64,000 bases of DNA from Symsagittifera roscoffensis (lineage: Eukaryota > Xenacoelomorpha > Acoela > Convolutidae), in assembly GCF_963678635.1 (NCBI RefSeq), contig NC_087070.1, positions 55,220,617 to 55,284,616 of the forward strand, given 5' to 3'. The first letter of the stretch is position 1. Each line of letters starts with the position of its first letter. Under the pieces are notes generated by a model, which had not been told where the DNA came from, made no database searches, and worked only from the letters and a program-made list of their open reading frames with translations. The position numbers and the translations under genes are program-made. Shown piece by piece: positions 46,302 through 55,170 of the stretch.

Positions 46302-46517
46302 TTGGCGTTGAACAGTTTGAGTTGGAATATTGGTTTTTCAAGAAATTCAATCTTAAAACTTCACAATAAGTTGGGATTTTTTCATATTGTTCTTGAAGAA
46401 AACACCCAAAAAATTACAGAATTCCAAAAATTACCAAACATGCAGAACTTGGACGTAGAACACAAATTTCTCATTTTGAGTGGATTCTGCAAAATGGTAG
46501 AAGAAAAATTCACATAG
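46302..46517 (+). pseudogene. Hypothetical Mav2 open segment
   Basis: 71 codons without an ATG, following TTTTCTTTTAG, which could be a splice acceptor. The product has mixed charge, with LHNKLGFFHIVLEEN and a basic end. No family is recognised. Confidence 0.3.
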
Positions 46518-46709
46518 AATACCGATCTGATACCAAAAAACAGATCTTGTAGAATATCTTAGAAATGGAAATCAACGGGAAAATAATCAATCTTTACAAC
46601 TACAAAGAGAAGAATATGATATATTACTCGATATGCTTCTTTCATTACTAGGTTATGTATAGACCTTCAAAAAAGTTTTGTATCATTATTGGCGAATGCA
46701 CTGTAGAAA

Positions 46710-47105
46710 ATGAACGTACAGAAATTGATTGAAATTCCAAGAATTTTTGAGATAATTAGGCAAGATTTCTCATCAAATACAAAAAGAAAAAAAATATTTC
46801 TTTGTACCTGTATTGTTCTTGAACCGGACATTCATTTAAAAGAAATGGAACAAAAATTTGGAGTACTAATTGGATACGAAAATTTCTATATGGATTACTT
46901 TTTTGCAAACTCCAAAGTTTTTAGACTACATGCAATTCTACATGACTCTGGTGGATCTGTGAAATCTACTACAAAAAACGGTCCTGGGTATTGTTATGTT
47001 GCACCTAGTGACCCCAGTTCAGGCATTCATGGTCATGTGACTGGATTGTTTTTCTGTTTATATGTTAAAGTATTTGCTTCATCAGTATATGCATTGTTTG
47101 ATTAA
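46710..47105 (+). CDS. Unknown Mav2 protein, 131 aa
   Basis: An ATG at 46710 opens 131 codons. The first half is basic with a hydrophobic strand (IFLCTCIVLEPD). The second half has a pattern of interest, FRLHAILHDSGG, then GPGYCYVAPSD, then a His-Gly-His turn (GIHGHVTG) and a hydrophobic end (LFFCLYVKVFASSVYALF). The Gly/His/Cys-rich centre could be enzymatic, but I cannot name a family. It is one of the few unbroken frames in Mav2 and lies between the unknown gene at 45638 and the ATPase. Confidence 0.5.
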   Translation: MNVQKLIEIPRIFEIIRQDFSSNTKRKKIFLCTCIVLEPDIHLKEMEQKFGVLIGYENFYMDYFFANSKVFRLHAILHDSGGSVKSTTKNGPGYCYVAPSDPSSGIHGHVTGLFFCLYVKVFASSVYALFD

Positions 47106-47145
47106 TAATTATTTTAACAAAAAACTTCAGAGAAAATAGTTAACA

Positions 47146-47620
47146 GAATGAGTCTAGTCGTTTTGGATATTAAAAGTAATGAAAACAATATAGTGAAAGA
47201 ATTAGGAGTTTATAAGGATGGACAATTGTAGGATATTCCTTTCTTCCTCCAAAAAAATTCAAAACAACATCCCAATCTTCTTGGTGTACAAAGTATCTTC
47301 ATTGAATCAATTGGAGCAGTGGTTACGAAAAAGATAGTGAACTTGAAAAAATATTGAAAAATCTAGAAGCCACAAAAACGGAATTTTTTGCGAAAGTTAG
47401 GAAAAATATAAGATTCTGTCAGATCTTTTGGAAACAAAGATTATTAATTTGGATGACTACGGTGCCCTAAAGTTCAGTTTTTGATATTCAAAGATGAAGA
47501 ATATAATTGGGGGTGGTGTAGCAACTACCCATTTCGTCATGCAAAAACTATCCACTGTGCAGACAGAAAAACATTTGGCTACGGAACATGGACTCGGTGT
47601 TTTTTTAACGAATTGTAAAT
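47146..47620 (+). pseudogene. Possible RNase H-fold/exonuclease-like Maverick protein
   Basis: Begins MSLVVLDIKSNEN, where LD-x-(E/K) resembles the first acidic strand of DEDD-type exonucleases, and after several frameshifts shows KILSDLLETKIINLDDYG and then WCSNYPFRHAKTIHCADRK, a Cys/His arrangement, before stopping near 47620. At least two stops and two frameshifts are present. The exonuclease reading is tentative. The Cys/His tail could instead be an independent zinc site. Confidence 0.35.
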
Positions 47621-47696
47621 TGTAATAATCTAAATGTTCTAATATTTAGAAAATTTATTTAAATTTTGTTGCAAACTTTTTCTCTTTAGTGTTAAG

Positions 47697-48777
47697 ATGG
47701 TCGATTAATGTGACAAGCCCGTAAATTTAGCAAATTTTGTTTTTGATGAAGAAAATCATGACCGAAAATCATGGAAACTGTTTGGACGTACATGTAATAG
47801 ATCTCTTTGAGTATTTTTGTGCCAATTTTTTATTTGAGTTTTGATGCTATTATGTGCAATCGTTCGAATTATGTTATCCACAACATGGGAAGTAACAACA
47901 GTTTGGGCAGCTATCTTATCAAGTACAATCGGTTATGTTCTACCTTCTCCAAAGCTATGAATAAAATACTATCTACCAATGAACGAATTTTTATTTCCCT
48001 AGTTGGACCAAGTGGATCTGGAAAATTTCGTTTTAATTTTGATTGGTTGAAAATCGGTACATTTCAAACAGCATTCGACAAAAATTTTTAATTTTATCTA
48101 AATTATCAACTTCTTTAAAGTCAAATGCAATAAAAAATCTTAAATTTATCCATGGAGTAGATTTTGACTTGATTGAAAATTTTCTCAATAACGGAACAAA
48201 TTATTTGCTTATATTTGACAATTCTTGTGAAGAAATATCAAAATCCAAACAATTTGTAAAAATTGCCACTGACGGGAGACAAAGGGGATTGAATACAATA
48301 TACATCAAACACAATTAATTTCATCAAAGCAAATTAGGAAGTGATGTAGAGTTTTAAAATACACACACAGTCTTGTAAAAGTCGCCGAGGGATGTTTTAA
48401 AAATCAGTACATTAAGTCAACAACTAGGTCTAGGATCTCAATTGAAAGAGTGGTATCAAGATGCAACATCCGTTCCTTATGGTAATTTACTTATTGATTT
48501 ATCCCCAAAAACTGTTGAATCACTTAGGTATTGCTCTAATATTGGGTCAGTTCCAACAAACTTTTACTTACCAGCTGGAATAGAGACCAATTTTTTGGAC
48601 GATGAGTACACAATACGTCTCCCAATTTTGCAAAAATTTTCCCTAAGGCTTCGAAAACAATTCACTCTCAGTTGCCCAAATGATTTCATTCAGTTTCTGA
48701 GCGAGTGTTTACTAAACTTATTAAGAGGAGAGCTTCGAGATCTTCGGAAAGAAGACGCAGTAAAACATCAAAAATAA
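47697..48777 (+). pseudogene. A32-like DNA-packaging ATPase of Mav2
   Basis: Polinton genome-packaging ATPases belong to the FtsK/HerA superfamily. The ATG at 47697 is followed by a stop three codons later and further frameshifts. The P-loop GPSGSGK is at 48005-48025, but the next residue is Phe where Thr/Ser coordinates magnesium. The Walker B strand NYLLIFDN is at about 48200-48225. The sensor-like segment VKIATDGRQRGLNTIYIKHN (to 48315) and the C-terminal half (48442-48777, beginning KEWYQDATSVPYGN) follow in other frames. In an intact element it would drive DNA into the capsid. Confidence 0.8.
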
Positions 48778-48993
48778 ATTTCAGAGGTAACACAAAAAAG
48801 AACTCCTCTACACAAAAGAAGAATTATTTTAAGTTCAACTAAAGGGTTACAATTGATATATTCATCAGCCCTTTCGTCATACGATTGACATATTATGCAA
48901 CAGTTTGTTTTAATTTCGTACTCTGTTTATTAATCACAAAGTAAACTTCCAAGAAAACAAAAATTGGAATAAAAGTATGAAAAAGACGAGATT

Positions 48994-50192
48994 GTGCCAA
49001 AAAATTTTGATTCTAATTATAGTGCTCTAAATGCGAGGTTGAAAACGAGCAACAATATGCACATTATTGATTTAATTTTGAATTCTCCTAGAATTAAACT
49101 GAGCCAGTCAGACAATATTGTTTTAGATAATCGAGATGCAAAAGAATCTATTGCAGAATTTGTGTGTGCACTAAAGCGAAAAAATCAGATATTTCCAGAT
49201 ATTTACTTTAAAATTTTAGAAGCAACTCAACTTCCTCCTAAACTTGTTATTAACAAGAGTGCCAAAGAAAAAGATAGAGGAACTTGGATCCCTTTCAAAA
49301 TCTGAAAAGGTAAGACTAATAGATTGTATTCTAGGGGCAGAGCTGCGTATGGTTCTATTCAAAATTTTGTGAAGCGAGTGGTTTATCAAAAAAAGAAAGT
49401 AGAAAAATTTTGACAAACCAAGACATCGTATACAACATTCGGTCCACCAATCAGGTGTTTCCGAAGGCTTCAAGCTTTTCCTAAATATATCAATGAAATC
49501 TGGTGTATGGAATTGGCTTTTGTAGACAAGTTAGCTAGTCAAAACAATGGAGTCAAGTATTTATTAGTTGCTGTAGATAATTTTTCGAGATTTGTCAGAT
49601 TTCAAACAATGAAAACAAGATGCCAAACACACTTTACAAGCTTTCAGAAAAATGACTTCTCGAAAAAAACACTCCTGAAAAACTTTGGGTTGATAAAGGA
49701 ACAGAATATGGGGAAATTTTTACAAAATTTTGCAAAGAGAAAGACATTGAAGTTTTCTCAACAATGAGTGAAACAAAAGCTGCATTTGCAGAGAGGAATT
49801 CAGTCTTTAAAACGTATAATATATCATTACATTGAAGATCAAGGTGAAAAATTTGTCCCCAAATTGTAGCAATTTGTTTCTACATTGAACTGTCGCAAAA
49901 ATCGATCAATTGGAAAATCTCCCAGAGATGTTAAAGACAGTGATTTTTTATCACTATTTTATAACAAATCGTTCAAGAAAGATACTAAACCAAAATTCAA
50001 AATTGGTGATACAGTTAGAATTTCGAAAAACGATATTCCTTTTCGAAAAGGATACAAACCAAGTTTACAGATGAAATTTTTGAAATTTCCGTAATATCTA
50101 CAAAAAAACCTCCTACATACATCATCAAAGATCTCGAAAAAAAAATTCTGGGAAAATTTTATGAAAAAGAGCTGAGAAAAAGATCAGATTAA
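48994..50192 (+). pseudogene. Retroviral-type DDE integrase of Mav2
   Basis: Inserts the element into the chromosome. An N-terminal helical part (48994-49305, starting MPKNFDSNYSAL) is followed after a frameshift by the catalytic core: first Asp in ELAFVDKLAS (49507-49540), VAVDNFSRFVRF, second Asp in LWVDKGTEYG near 49690, and Glu in AAFAERNS near 49790, giving D...D-35-E spacing. A C-terminal SH3/chromo-like part (KIGDTVRISKND, PTYIIKDLEK) runs to the stop at 50192. Frameshifts separate the three catalytic blocks. Confidence 0.85.
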
Positions 50193-50235
50193 ACGTAAGT
50201 CAATTTTTAAGTTGAATTTCTATCGATCAGTTGTC

Positions 50236-51053
50236 ATGGATTCTTTTGATATTGAGCTAGTTTCTAATGCTTCTTTTAATTGTTATCCGAATAATAGTCT
50301 TAGTTCCTTATAAATTTTCCACCGGAACAAATACATCTAAAAGGAGAATGGGAGGTTGCTATTTTAGAAATATCTTCAATGTACCAAAACGTTACAGAGG
50401 TATAGTTTACTTTCGTAGTTGGACGAGAAAGTCCTGAGGAAAAAGAAAGATTCAACCGATGCATATTGAATCTGGATTGTATTCAAGTATTGTTGATATA
50501 GTTGTAATCATGAATAGCAAAGTTCAAAAGGTATAGGAGCACAAAAATGTGAATATAACGGAATTTATGTATCAGTAGATAAGATAACACAAAAAATTGC
50601 TATTCATTTACCTGAGGATCAATCAGTGTTTATAATTCAAAGTGCTGATTTGAGTCACATTTTTGGCGGTGACTAAGAACAAATAAGACAGGTGTTACAA
50701 TGAAGGGAACAGGACCACATTATCTTCAGTTTTCTTACGACATTATAAGAATACATTCCATGATGATTTATAGTGATATTATAAAATAAAATATAGTAGG
50801 CGATACAAAAACTCCTTTACTGCGTTGTATTCTTTTCATTTCCAACGTAAAAAATGGATACACAATATCTACAGGACAGTACATGAATTATCAACCCTTT
50901 ACAAACTTACAATTTAAAAAATTATTAAAAAACTCTTTCCACAGCATAAAAATGGAACTAAGGGATACTACAGGTGAGAAAATTCCCTTTGTGTCCGTAG
51001 GAAGTACACGAGCTGTTCTCTTGTTTCGCAAGATTTCGGATAATCGTTTTTGA
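50236..51053 (+). pseudogene. Penton-like minor capsid protein of Mav2
   Basis: The ATG at 50236 starts MDSFDIELVSNASFNCYPNN, a typical beginning of the Polinton minor (penton) capsid protein family. Frameshifts follow soon after (near 50310 and beyond). The recognisable C terminus, MELRDTTGEKIPFVSVG through FRKISDNRF, ends at TGA 51051-51053. The expected length is about 270 residues. It lies directly before the other capsid genes. Confidence 0.65.
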
Positions 51054-51070
51054 TTTATACTTCATACAAA

Positions 51071-51435
51071 ATGGTTGCTCAAAGTTCAGCTAACTTTCCT
51101 ATTTTTCGTGGACCTGCAAGACAGCGTGGAAGAGATTTTGGTGCTCTTGCACAAACTCTTGGGAGAACTGTACTTCCCTATTTTAAAAATGTAGTTCCAG
51201 CTGCAAAAACAATCGGAACAGGTTTAATTGAAATCGGCGCTCCAAAGATTGGAGAAGTTGTCAGTGGACAAAAAAACTCAAAACATTTGCAAAAAGTGTT
51301 GGAACAAAAACAATTCGAAAAATGTTGGGAGGTGTAAAAAAGAAATCCAAGCGTAGAACAAAAAGAGCCAATTCTCGAAAATGTAGTTCAAAATCAGTCG
51401 CTCTCGCAAAGACATTTTTGACAAGATTTTTGTAA
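51071..51435 (+). pseudogene. Small basic capsid-associated protein (pVI-like)
   Basis: The ATG at 51071 is used rather than the upstream in-frame codon at 51050. The N terminus reads FPIFRGPARQRGRDFGALAQ, then a hydrophobic/amphipathic helix and VVSGQKNSKHLQKV. One frameshift near 51320 leads to a very basic C terminus (KKKSKRRTKRANSRK), ending at TAA 51433-51435. This matches the small basic virion protein found beside Polinton capsid genes, comparable to adenovirus protein VI in position. Confidence 0.6.
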
Positions 51436-51489
51436 ACCAAAGTAGTCATTTTTGGTACGGAGCGGTTACAAATTCTTCTTTGGAGGTTT

Positions 51490-52733
51490 TTGGATCTTGG
51501 AAACAAAAATTTCATCATACACACAAGAAGTATTTCCCAGTATTTCCTTGATGAAAGCAGTATTGAGTTTGAATTTGAGATGGAGCGTTATCTTTATTTG
51601 GATTTGCGTGATACCCACCTCAGTTTGAAGCTTCAATTATTCAAAGGAAGATTGTTTGAAGCTTTTAAAAAGAAAAAGCAGAACATAAAGCAAAATCGGA
51701 GGAAGATTCATACGAGGACCACAAAGTTACTTAACTTATGTAAACAACCTACTAAATTCTCTATTCTCCAATTGTGAAGTTTAATTTACTAATAAAATGG
51801 TTTACAACGCCAATGGATTATATCCTCATAAAGCACAAATATCGAACGAACACAACTCGTCAGCAGTGAGTAAGAAAAGAATACTTGTCATGGATAGAGT
51901 TTTGAAGAATTTCCTGATGCATTTGATATGCATCCGTTCACTGATAGAGCAAACTTCTTGGGATCAGGGATAATTTTATCACTTTATGGCAGGCTAGCTA
52001 TTGCTTGTTTACTTGTGAAAAACTATTACTGCCAAAAACCAAAGTTCGAATTGGACTTATTCGAGCTAGACCGAATTTTTACATAATATCTGATAATCCA
52101 AATGACAAACTGAAAATTGTTGATTGTTCGCTGTTTGCTCGAGAAATTTTGGTTGCTGAACATAATCATCAATACTTGCAATGGAATCTGGAAAGAGAAC
52201 CTGCTCATTACAATTACAAGGAAACTATAGCAAGAACCTTTGTCATTCCATCTCGTCAAAACCAGTTTTTTCAGCAGAATGTTTTCAATAATGCCCCAAA
52301 TTGAAAAATTGCTGTTGCAATAAACAAAAATTCGGCTGTTGCGGGATCTTTTCATGAAAATTCTTTCATTTATCAACAATTTCATTTGAGAGAGCTTAGA
52401 ATTATTCGGGGCGGAAGAGCAATTATTTCATTAGATACAACTTCTCCTTGTCGTACCTATGTTAGAACAATGAAAGCAATGCAGTTTAACGAAGGTTTTC
52501 CAGCTCTTCCTTTGGAAGTTATCCAAAATCTTTCTACTCTAGTTTTCGACTTGACTTGACTACAGGATACAGCTGAACAGTTGAATTATCCAGAACTTAG
52601 TGGAGAAAGCTTGAGATTAAAAATGTTTTTCCAATTTCCCTTGGAGCAAGTAACGGAAGTGATAGTCTTGGGAGAAAGACTATCAAACTTTCACTTTGAC
52701 CAATTCGGAACAGTCGCTAAAAATTTTTTCTGA
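51490..52733 (+). pseudogene. Major capsid protein (double jelly-roll) of Mav2
   Basis: The open segment at 51490-51777 (ESSIEFEFEMERYLYLDLRD) is the first jelly-roll strand region. After frameshifts, 52005-52304 (KVRIGLIRARPNFYII, EHNHQYLQWNLER) and, in the same frame beyond one stop, FHLRELRIIRGGRAIISLDT and LSTLVFDLT cover the second jelly-roll. The protein ends with GTVAKNFF at TGA 52731-52733. The true start was not resolved. It builds the icosahedral shell in the predicted virion. Confidence 0.8.
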
Positions 52734-52740
52734 GTTTTCA

Positions 52741-52977
52741 GGTTCCTATAAAAATATTGTAACTTTTTTGGGACTTTTCTTTGTTATTATCTCTGTACTG
52801 TCTATTTTGATTTTCTTCAGTCCTAAAGCTCCAGAAAAAATAGAGAAGGAATGCTGTTTAGTTGAAAGCCCGAGACACTTCTTCAACCTAGACTGTAAAA
52901 CAGTGTTCAATAAACTTTGCCCACTACATAAGGCTTGTGTATGGGACTTTGTTGATTCAATTCCTAAATGTGTGTAA
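52741..52977 (+). CDS. Small single-span membrane protein of Mav2
   Basis: Opens right after the major capsid gene; a TTTTCAG acceptor ends at 52739. A strongly hydrophobic segment (IVTFLGLFFVIISVLSILIFF) is followed by a Cys-rich domain with six or more Cys in about 50 residues (ECCLVESPRHFF, LDCKTVFNKLCPLHKACVWD). Coding ends at a stop at 52975-52977, overlapping a possible GTAAGT donor, and a TTTTGTAG acceptor at 53038 could extend it. Topology and Cys content suggest a secreted or membrane-anchored small domain. The family is not recognised. Confidence 0.45.
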   Translation, partial: GSYKNIVTFLGLFFVIISVLSILIFFSPKAPEKIEKECCLVESPRHFFNLDCKTVFNKLCPLHKACVWDFVDSIPKCV

Positions 52978-53065
52978 GTCATTATCCTTTCTATTTTTAT
53001 CCTAAAGTACACTATCAAACTATCAATTTCTTTTGTAGTGATAAACCAGCCTACAATTGCAAAGA

Positions 53066-53629
53066 TGGGTAATTTTTCACTTTTTCGAATTATTGAAAGA
53101 ATTCCAGAGCGCAGGTTCAAATACATGGGATCATATGTACAGTACTAATACAGTACCTCAACTAACAAAATACTCTTTTGCAATTATTAACTCAGCCCCA
53201 AGCAGTGAAAGAGGAGAACACTGGATTATGATTGCTCGACTGGATAAAAGCTACTACTTTGCTGATTCTTTGGGAAGAAAGAGATCAACTTACCCCTTTT
53301 TGACAAAAAAGTTTCGACGAATGGTTCCTCGAAAGCTACAAAAAACTGATAATTTGTGTGGATTTTACGCAATTAATTCAGCCTTTCTTCTTTTTAAATT
53401 CTTTCAGAAGATTTTGAAAAACGTTCATGATGTGCATGTTTTGAATTTTATCAGTAGTTTTTATGTAAAATTGCAATTTTTATTTGTACGTGTAACTTTT
53501 TGCAGTAATTTTACTGTAGAATGTAGCGAATTGTTTGATTATTTATGTAATTTAACTCTTCAAATTCCTTATTTTTTTATGAAAAGCATCTTAGCAACTA
53601 ACGTTTTGATGAAATACGGAGAAAGATGA
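53066..53629 (+). pseudogene. Adenain-type cysteine protease of Mav2
   Basis: Matures virion proteins in related elements. The ATG at 53066 reads MGNFSLFRIIERIPERRFKY, then a frameshift near 53130 leads into the long open frame. Catalytic residues are in place: His in GEHWIM (53219-53221), Asp in FADSLG (53264-53266) and Cys in NLCGFYAI (53357-53359), with a Gln six residues before the Cys for the oxyanion hole. The C terminus (HVLNFISSF) degenerates into AT-rich sequence. Apart from the N-terminal frameshift, this is one of the best-kept Mav2 genes. Confidence 0.85.
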
Positions 53630-53722
53630 TGGAAAGTGGTTGTTGTAGTCCTCCAATTGAAAGAATTAACAATAGAGTAGATAAATTTACGAAAACTTCT
53701 AGTAAATTGTATGATTTTCTTG

Positions 53723-53811
53723 AAAGTTTACGCTGAGAAAAATGGAAAAACTTTTATTCAAAAGTATCAGACACAGAAAATTATGATCTGTTTTTTCTCA
53801 GTGTAAACTTT
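53723..53811. terminator. Inverted repeat downstream of the protease gene
   Basis: Arms AAAGTTTACGCTGAGAAAAA (53723-53742) and TTTTTCTCAGTGTAAACTTT (53792-53811) pair with one mismatch across a 49-base loop. A role in 3'-end formation is a guess from position. Confidence 0.5.
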
Positions 53812-54239
53812 TACCGTGGTACAGCAATTGACCAATTTGGATGATATCGTTTTGGAAAATTTGGAAATTTCATCGAGTTTTTTGAAGATTAAAGACAAAG
53901 TGATAAAAGAAAACTGTAATGAATCGTAGCAAGAAATATGACAGAATGAATAAACCAGTTGAGGTAAAAATAAGAACAAGATGAAAACATCTGATTGGTC
54001 GAAATCTAAAAATTTTTGTATAATTTTATCTTAGTTCCAATGAAAAGTTCAAGCAATTTTGATTGGATGTAATTCATTTTTTTATGAAAACTTAAGTTTA
54101 TAATATCTCAAGAAAGTAATTCAAGCTTCATTAACTATGTGGGGAACTGCTAATATGCATGCCATATGATCGTGGAATAATATTGTGAAAAAAGATAAAA
54201 TAATTCATAAAATTAATAACTTTAATGAACCTGTCATCC

Positions 54240-54400
54240 GTTCTCCAGATAACCTGGGGAAAAAAAGATTAAGTGGGATATAAAAGTAATCAACCCTGAG
54301 GAGCTGTCAAGATACCCTTGACATCCCGTGGAGCGGAAAAATTAACCTGTCAAAGATAACCCCCTCTTGACAATTTTCCCCCGATAACCTGAGGGAATAT
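54240..54400. promoter_or_regulatory. Cluster of TGTCAAG/CTTGACA inverted repeats and GATAACCTG words
   Basis: TGTCAAG-5-CTTGACA at 54305-54323, TGTCAAAG...CTTGACA at 54348-54372, and GATAACCTG at 54249 and 54383 with a GATAACC at 54355. No gene. It lies just inside the right terminal repeat of Mav2. Confidence 0.5.
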
Positions 54401-54558
54401 GAATAAAAAGAACTTAAAAAATTTTTTCGAGAAAAAAATATTCTGTGATATATAAGTTTATGATCCCATTATCTAAATCGAAACCTAATTTTTGTCGAAA
54501 GGTACCATCTGAAACTTACCATCCAGAAAATTTTTTTTCGATTTTTCAATATACAAAT

Positions 54559-54785
54559 GTTTTTTCAAGATAAAAATGCATTTGCAAGTAAAACTTAAAT
54601 AATTTTCAAAAAAATTTTCTGAAACTTACCTTCTGAAACTTACCATACCGAAATTTTGTGAGACAAGATAGCCCTTACAAATCACAATATGTAGAAGTTA
54701 GCTAAGAAACACAAGTATCGGCAACTAAGAAATACAAGCAACCCCACCCCCCCCCCCCCTTCGAGTTCATCCAACATATACTACT
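54559..54785 (-). repeat. Right terminal inverted repeat of Mav2
   Basis: Reverse-complement match to 41603-41972. It contains a C-run of about 13 (54749-54759 and neighbours) where the left copy has only six G. It ends ATACTACT at 54785, followed by TACTTA. Confidence 0.85.
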
Positions 54786-55170
54786 TACTTAATTTCTTGA
54801 CGATATTTTCATCATTGTTTTTTTCATGTATCCCCCCACTTACCACAGTTACACCCTACTTAGTTCCACTTATCTCACTTTTTCTACCCCCCTTCCCACT
54901 TTCCCAGCAGTCTCATTTAGTACCACCATATGTCTCATTTAGTACCACTGGTATGTGAAAGTGGTATATAATGGGTGGGGACTGGGGTTAGATTGGGGAA
55001 AGGTTTGAAATTAGAGATGGATAATGAAGAATGGAGTTCGAGAGAAATCAGTTTGCGCGCGGGATGGTGGTTTACCTGTATTTGTTTTGAGGAGGGATTC
55101 GGGGATGGTGTATTTTTGGCCTGTTTGTCTTAACGTCGAGAAAACTTTCGAAAACTGTGGGATAATTATG
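54786..55170. other. Right part of duplication unit 2
   Basis: Collinear with 37273-37602, including GGTATATAATGGGTGGGG at 54962-54979. It ends at GGGATAATTATG. No gene. Confidence 0.75.

Larger units (their letters stand above)
41603..54785. mobile_element. Maverick/Polinton Mav2
   Basis: A 13.2-kb element with inverted ends AGTAGTATAGGTTGG... and ...CCAACATATACTACT, flanked by TACCTA (41597-41602) and TACTTA (54786-54791). Polintons are known for 5'-AG ends and 6-bp target duplications. It encodes a polymerase tail, packaging ATPase, DDE integrase, two minor capsid-type proteins, major capsid protein and cysteine protease, plus several unknown proteins. Most genes carry frameshifts, so it is a dead copy. 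Confidence 0.92.
37603..55170. repeat. Tandem duplication, unit 2 (split by Mav2)
   Basis: Second copy of 33657-37602, present as 37603-41602 plus 54786-55170, with Mav2 between. The two copies are near-identical over long stretches. Unit 2 keeps the roughly 400 bp of integrase that unit 1 has lost. Confidence 0.9.

Noticed and set aside
41603-54785. Maverick fusogen or other captured host-type genes (kinase, extra protease)
   Set aside because: I looked for a long glycoprotein frame or kinase motifs in Mav1 and Mav2 and found none. The only membrane protein seen is the small one at 52741-52977.
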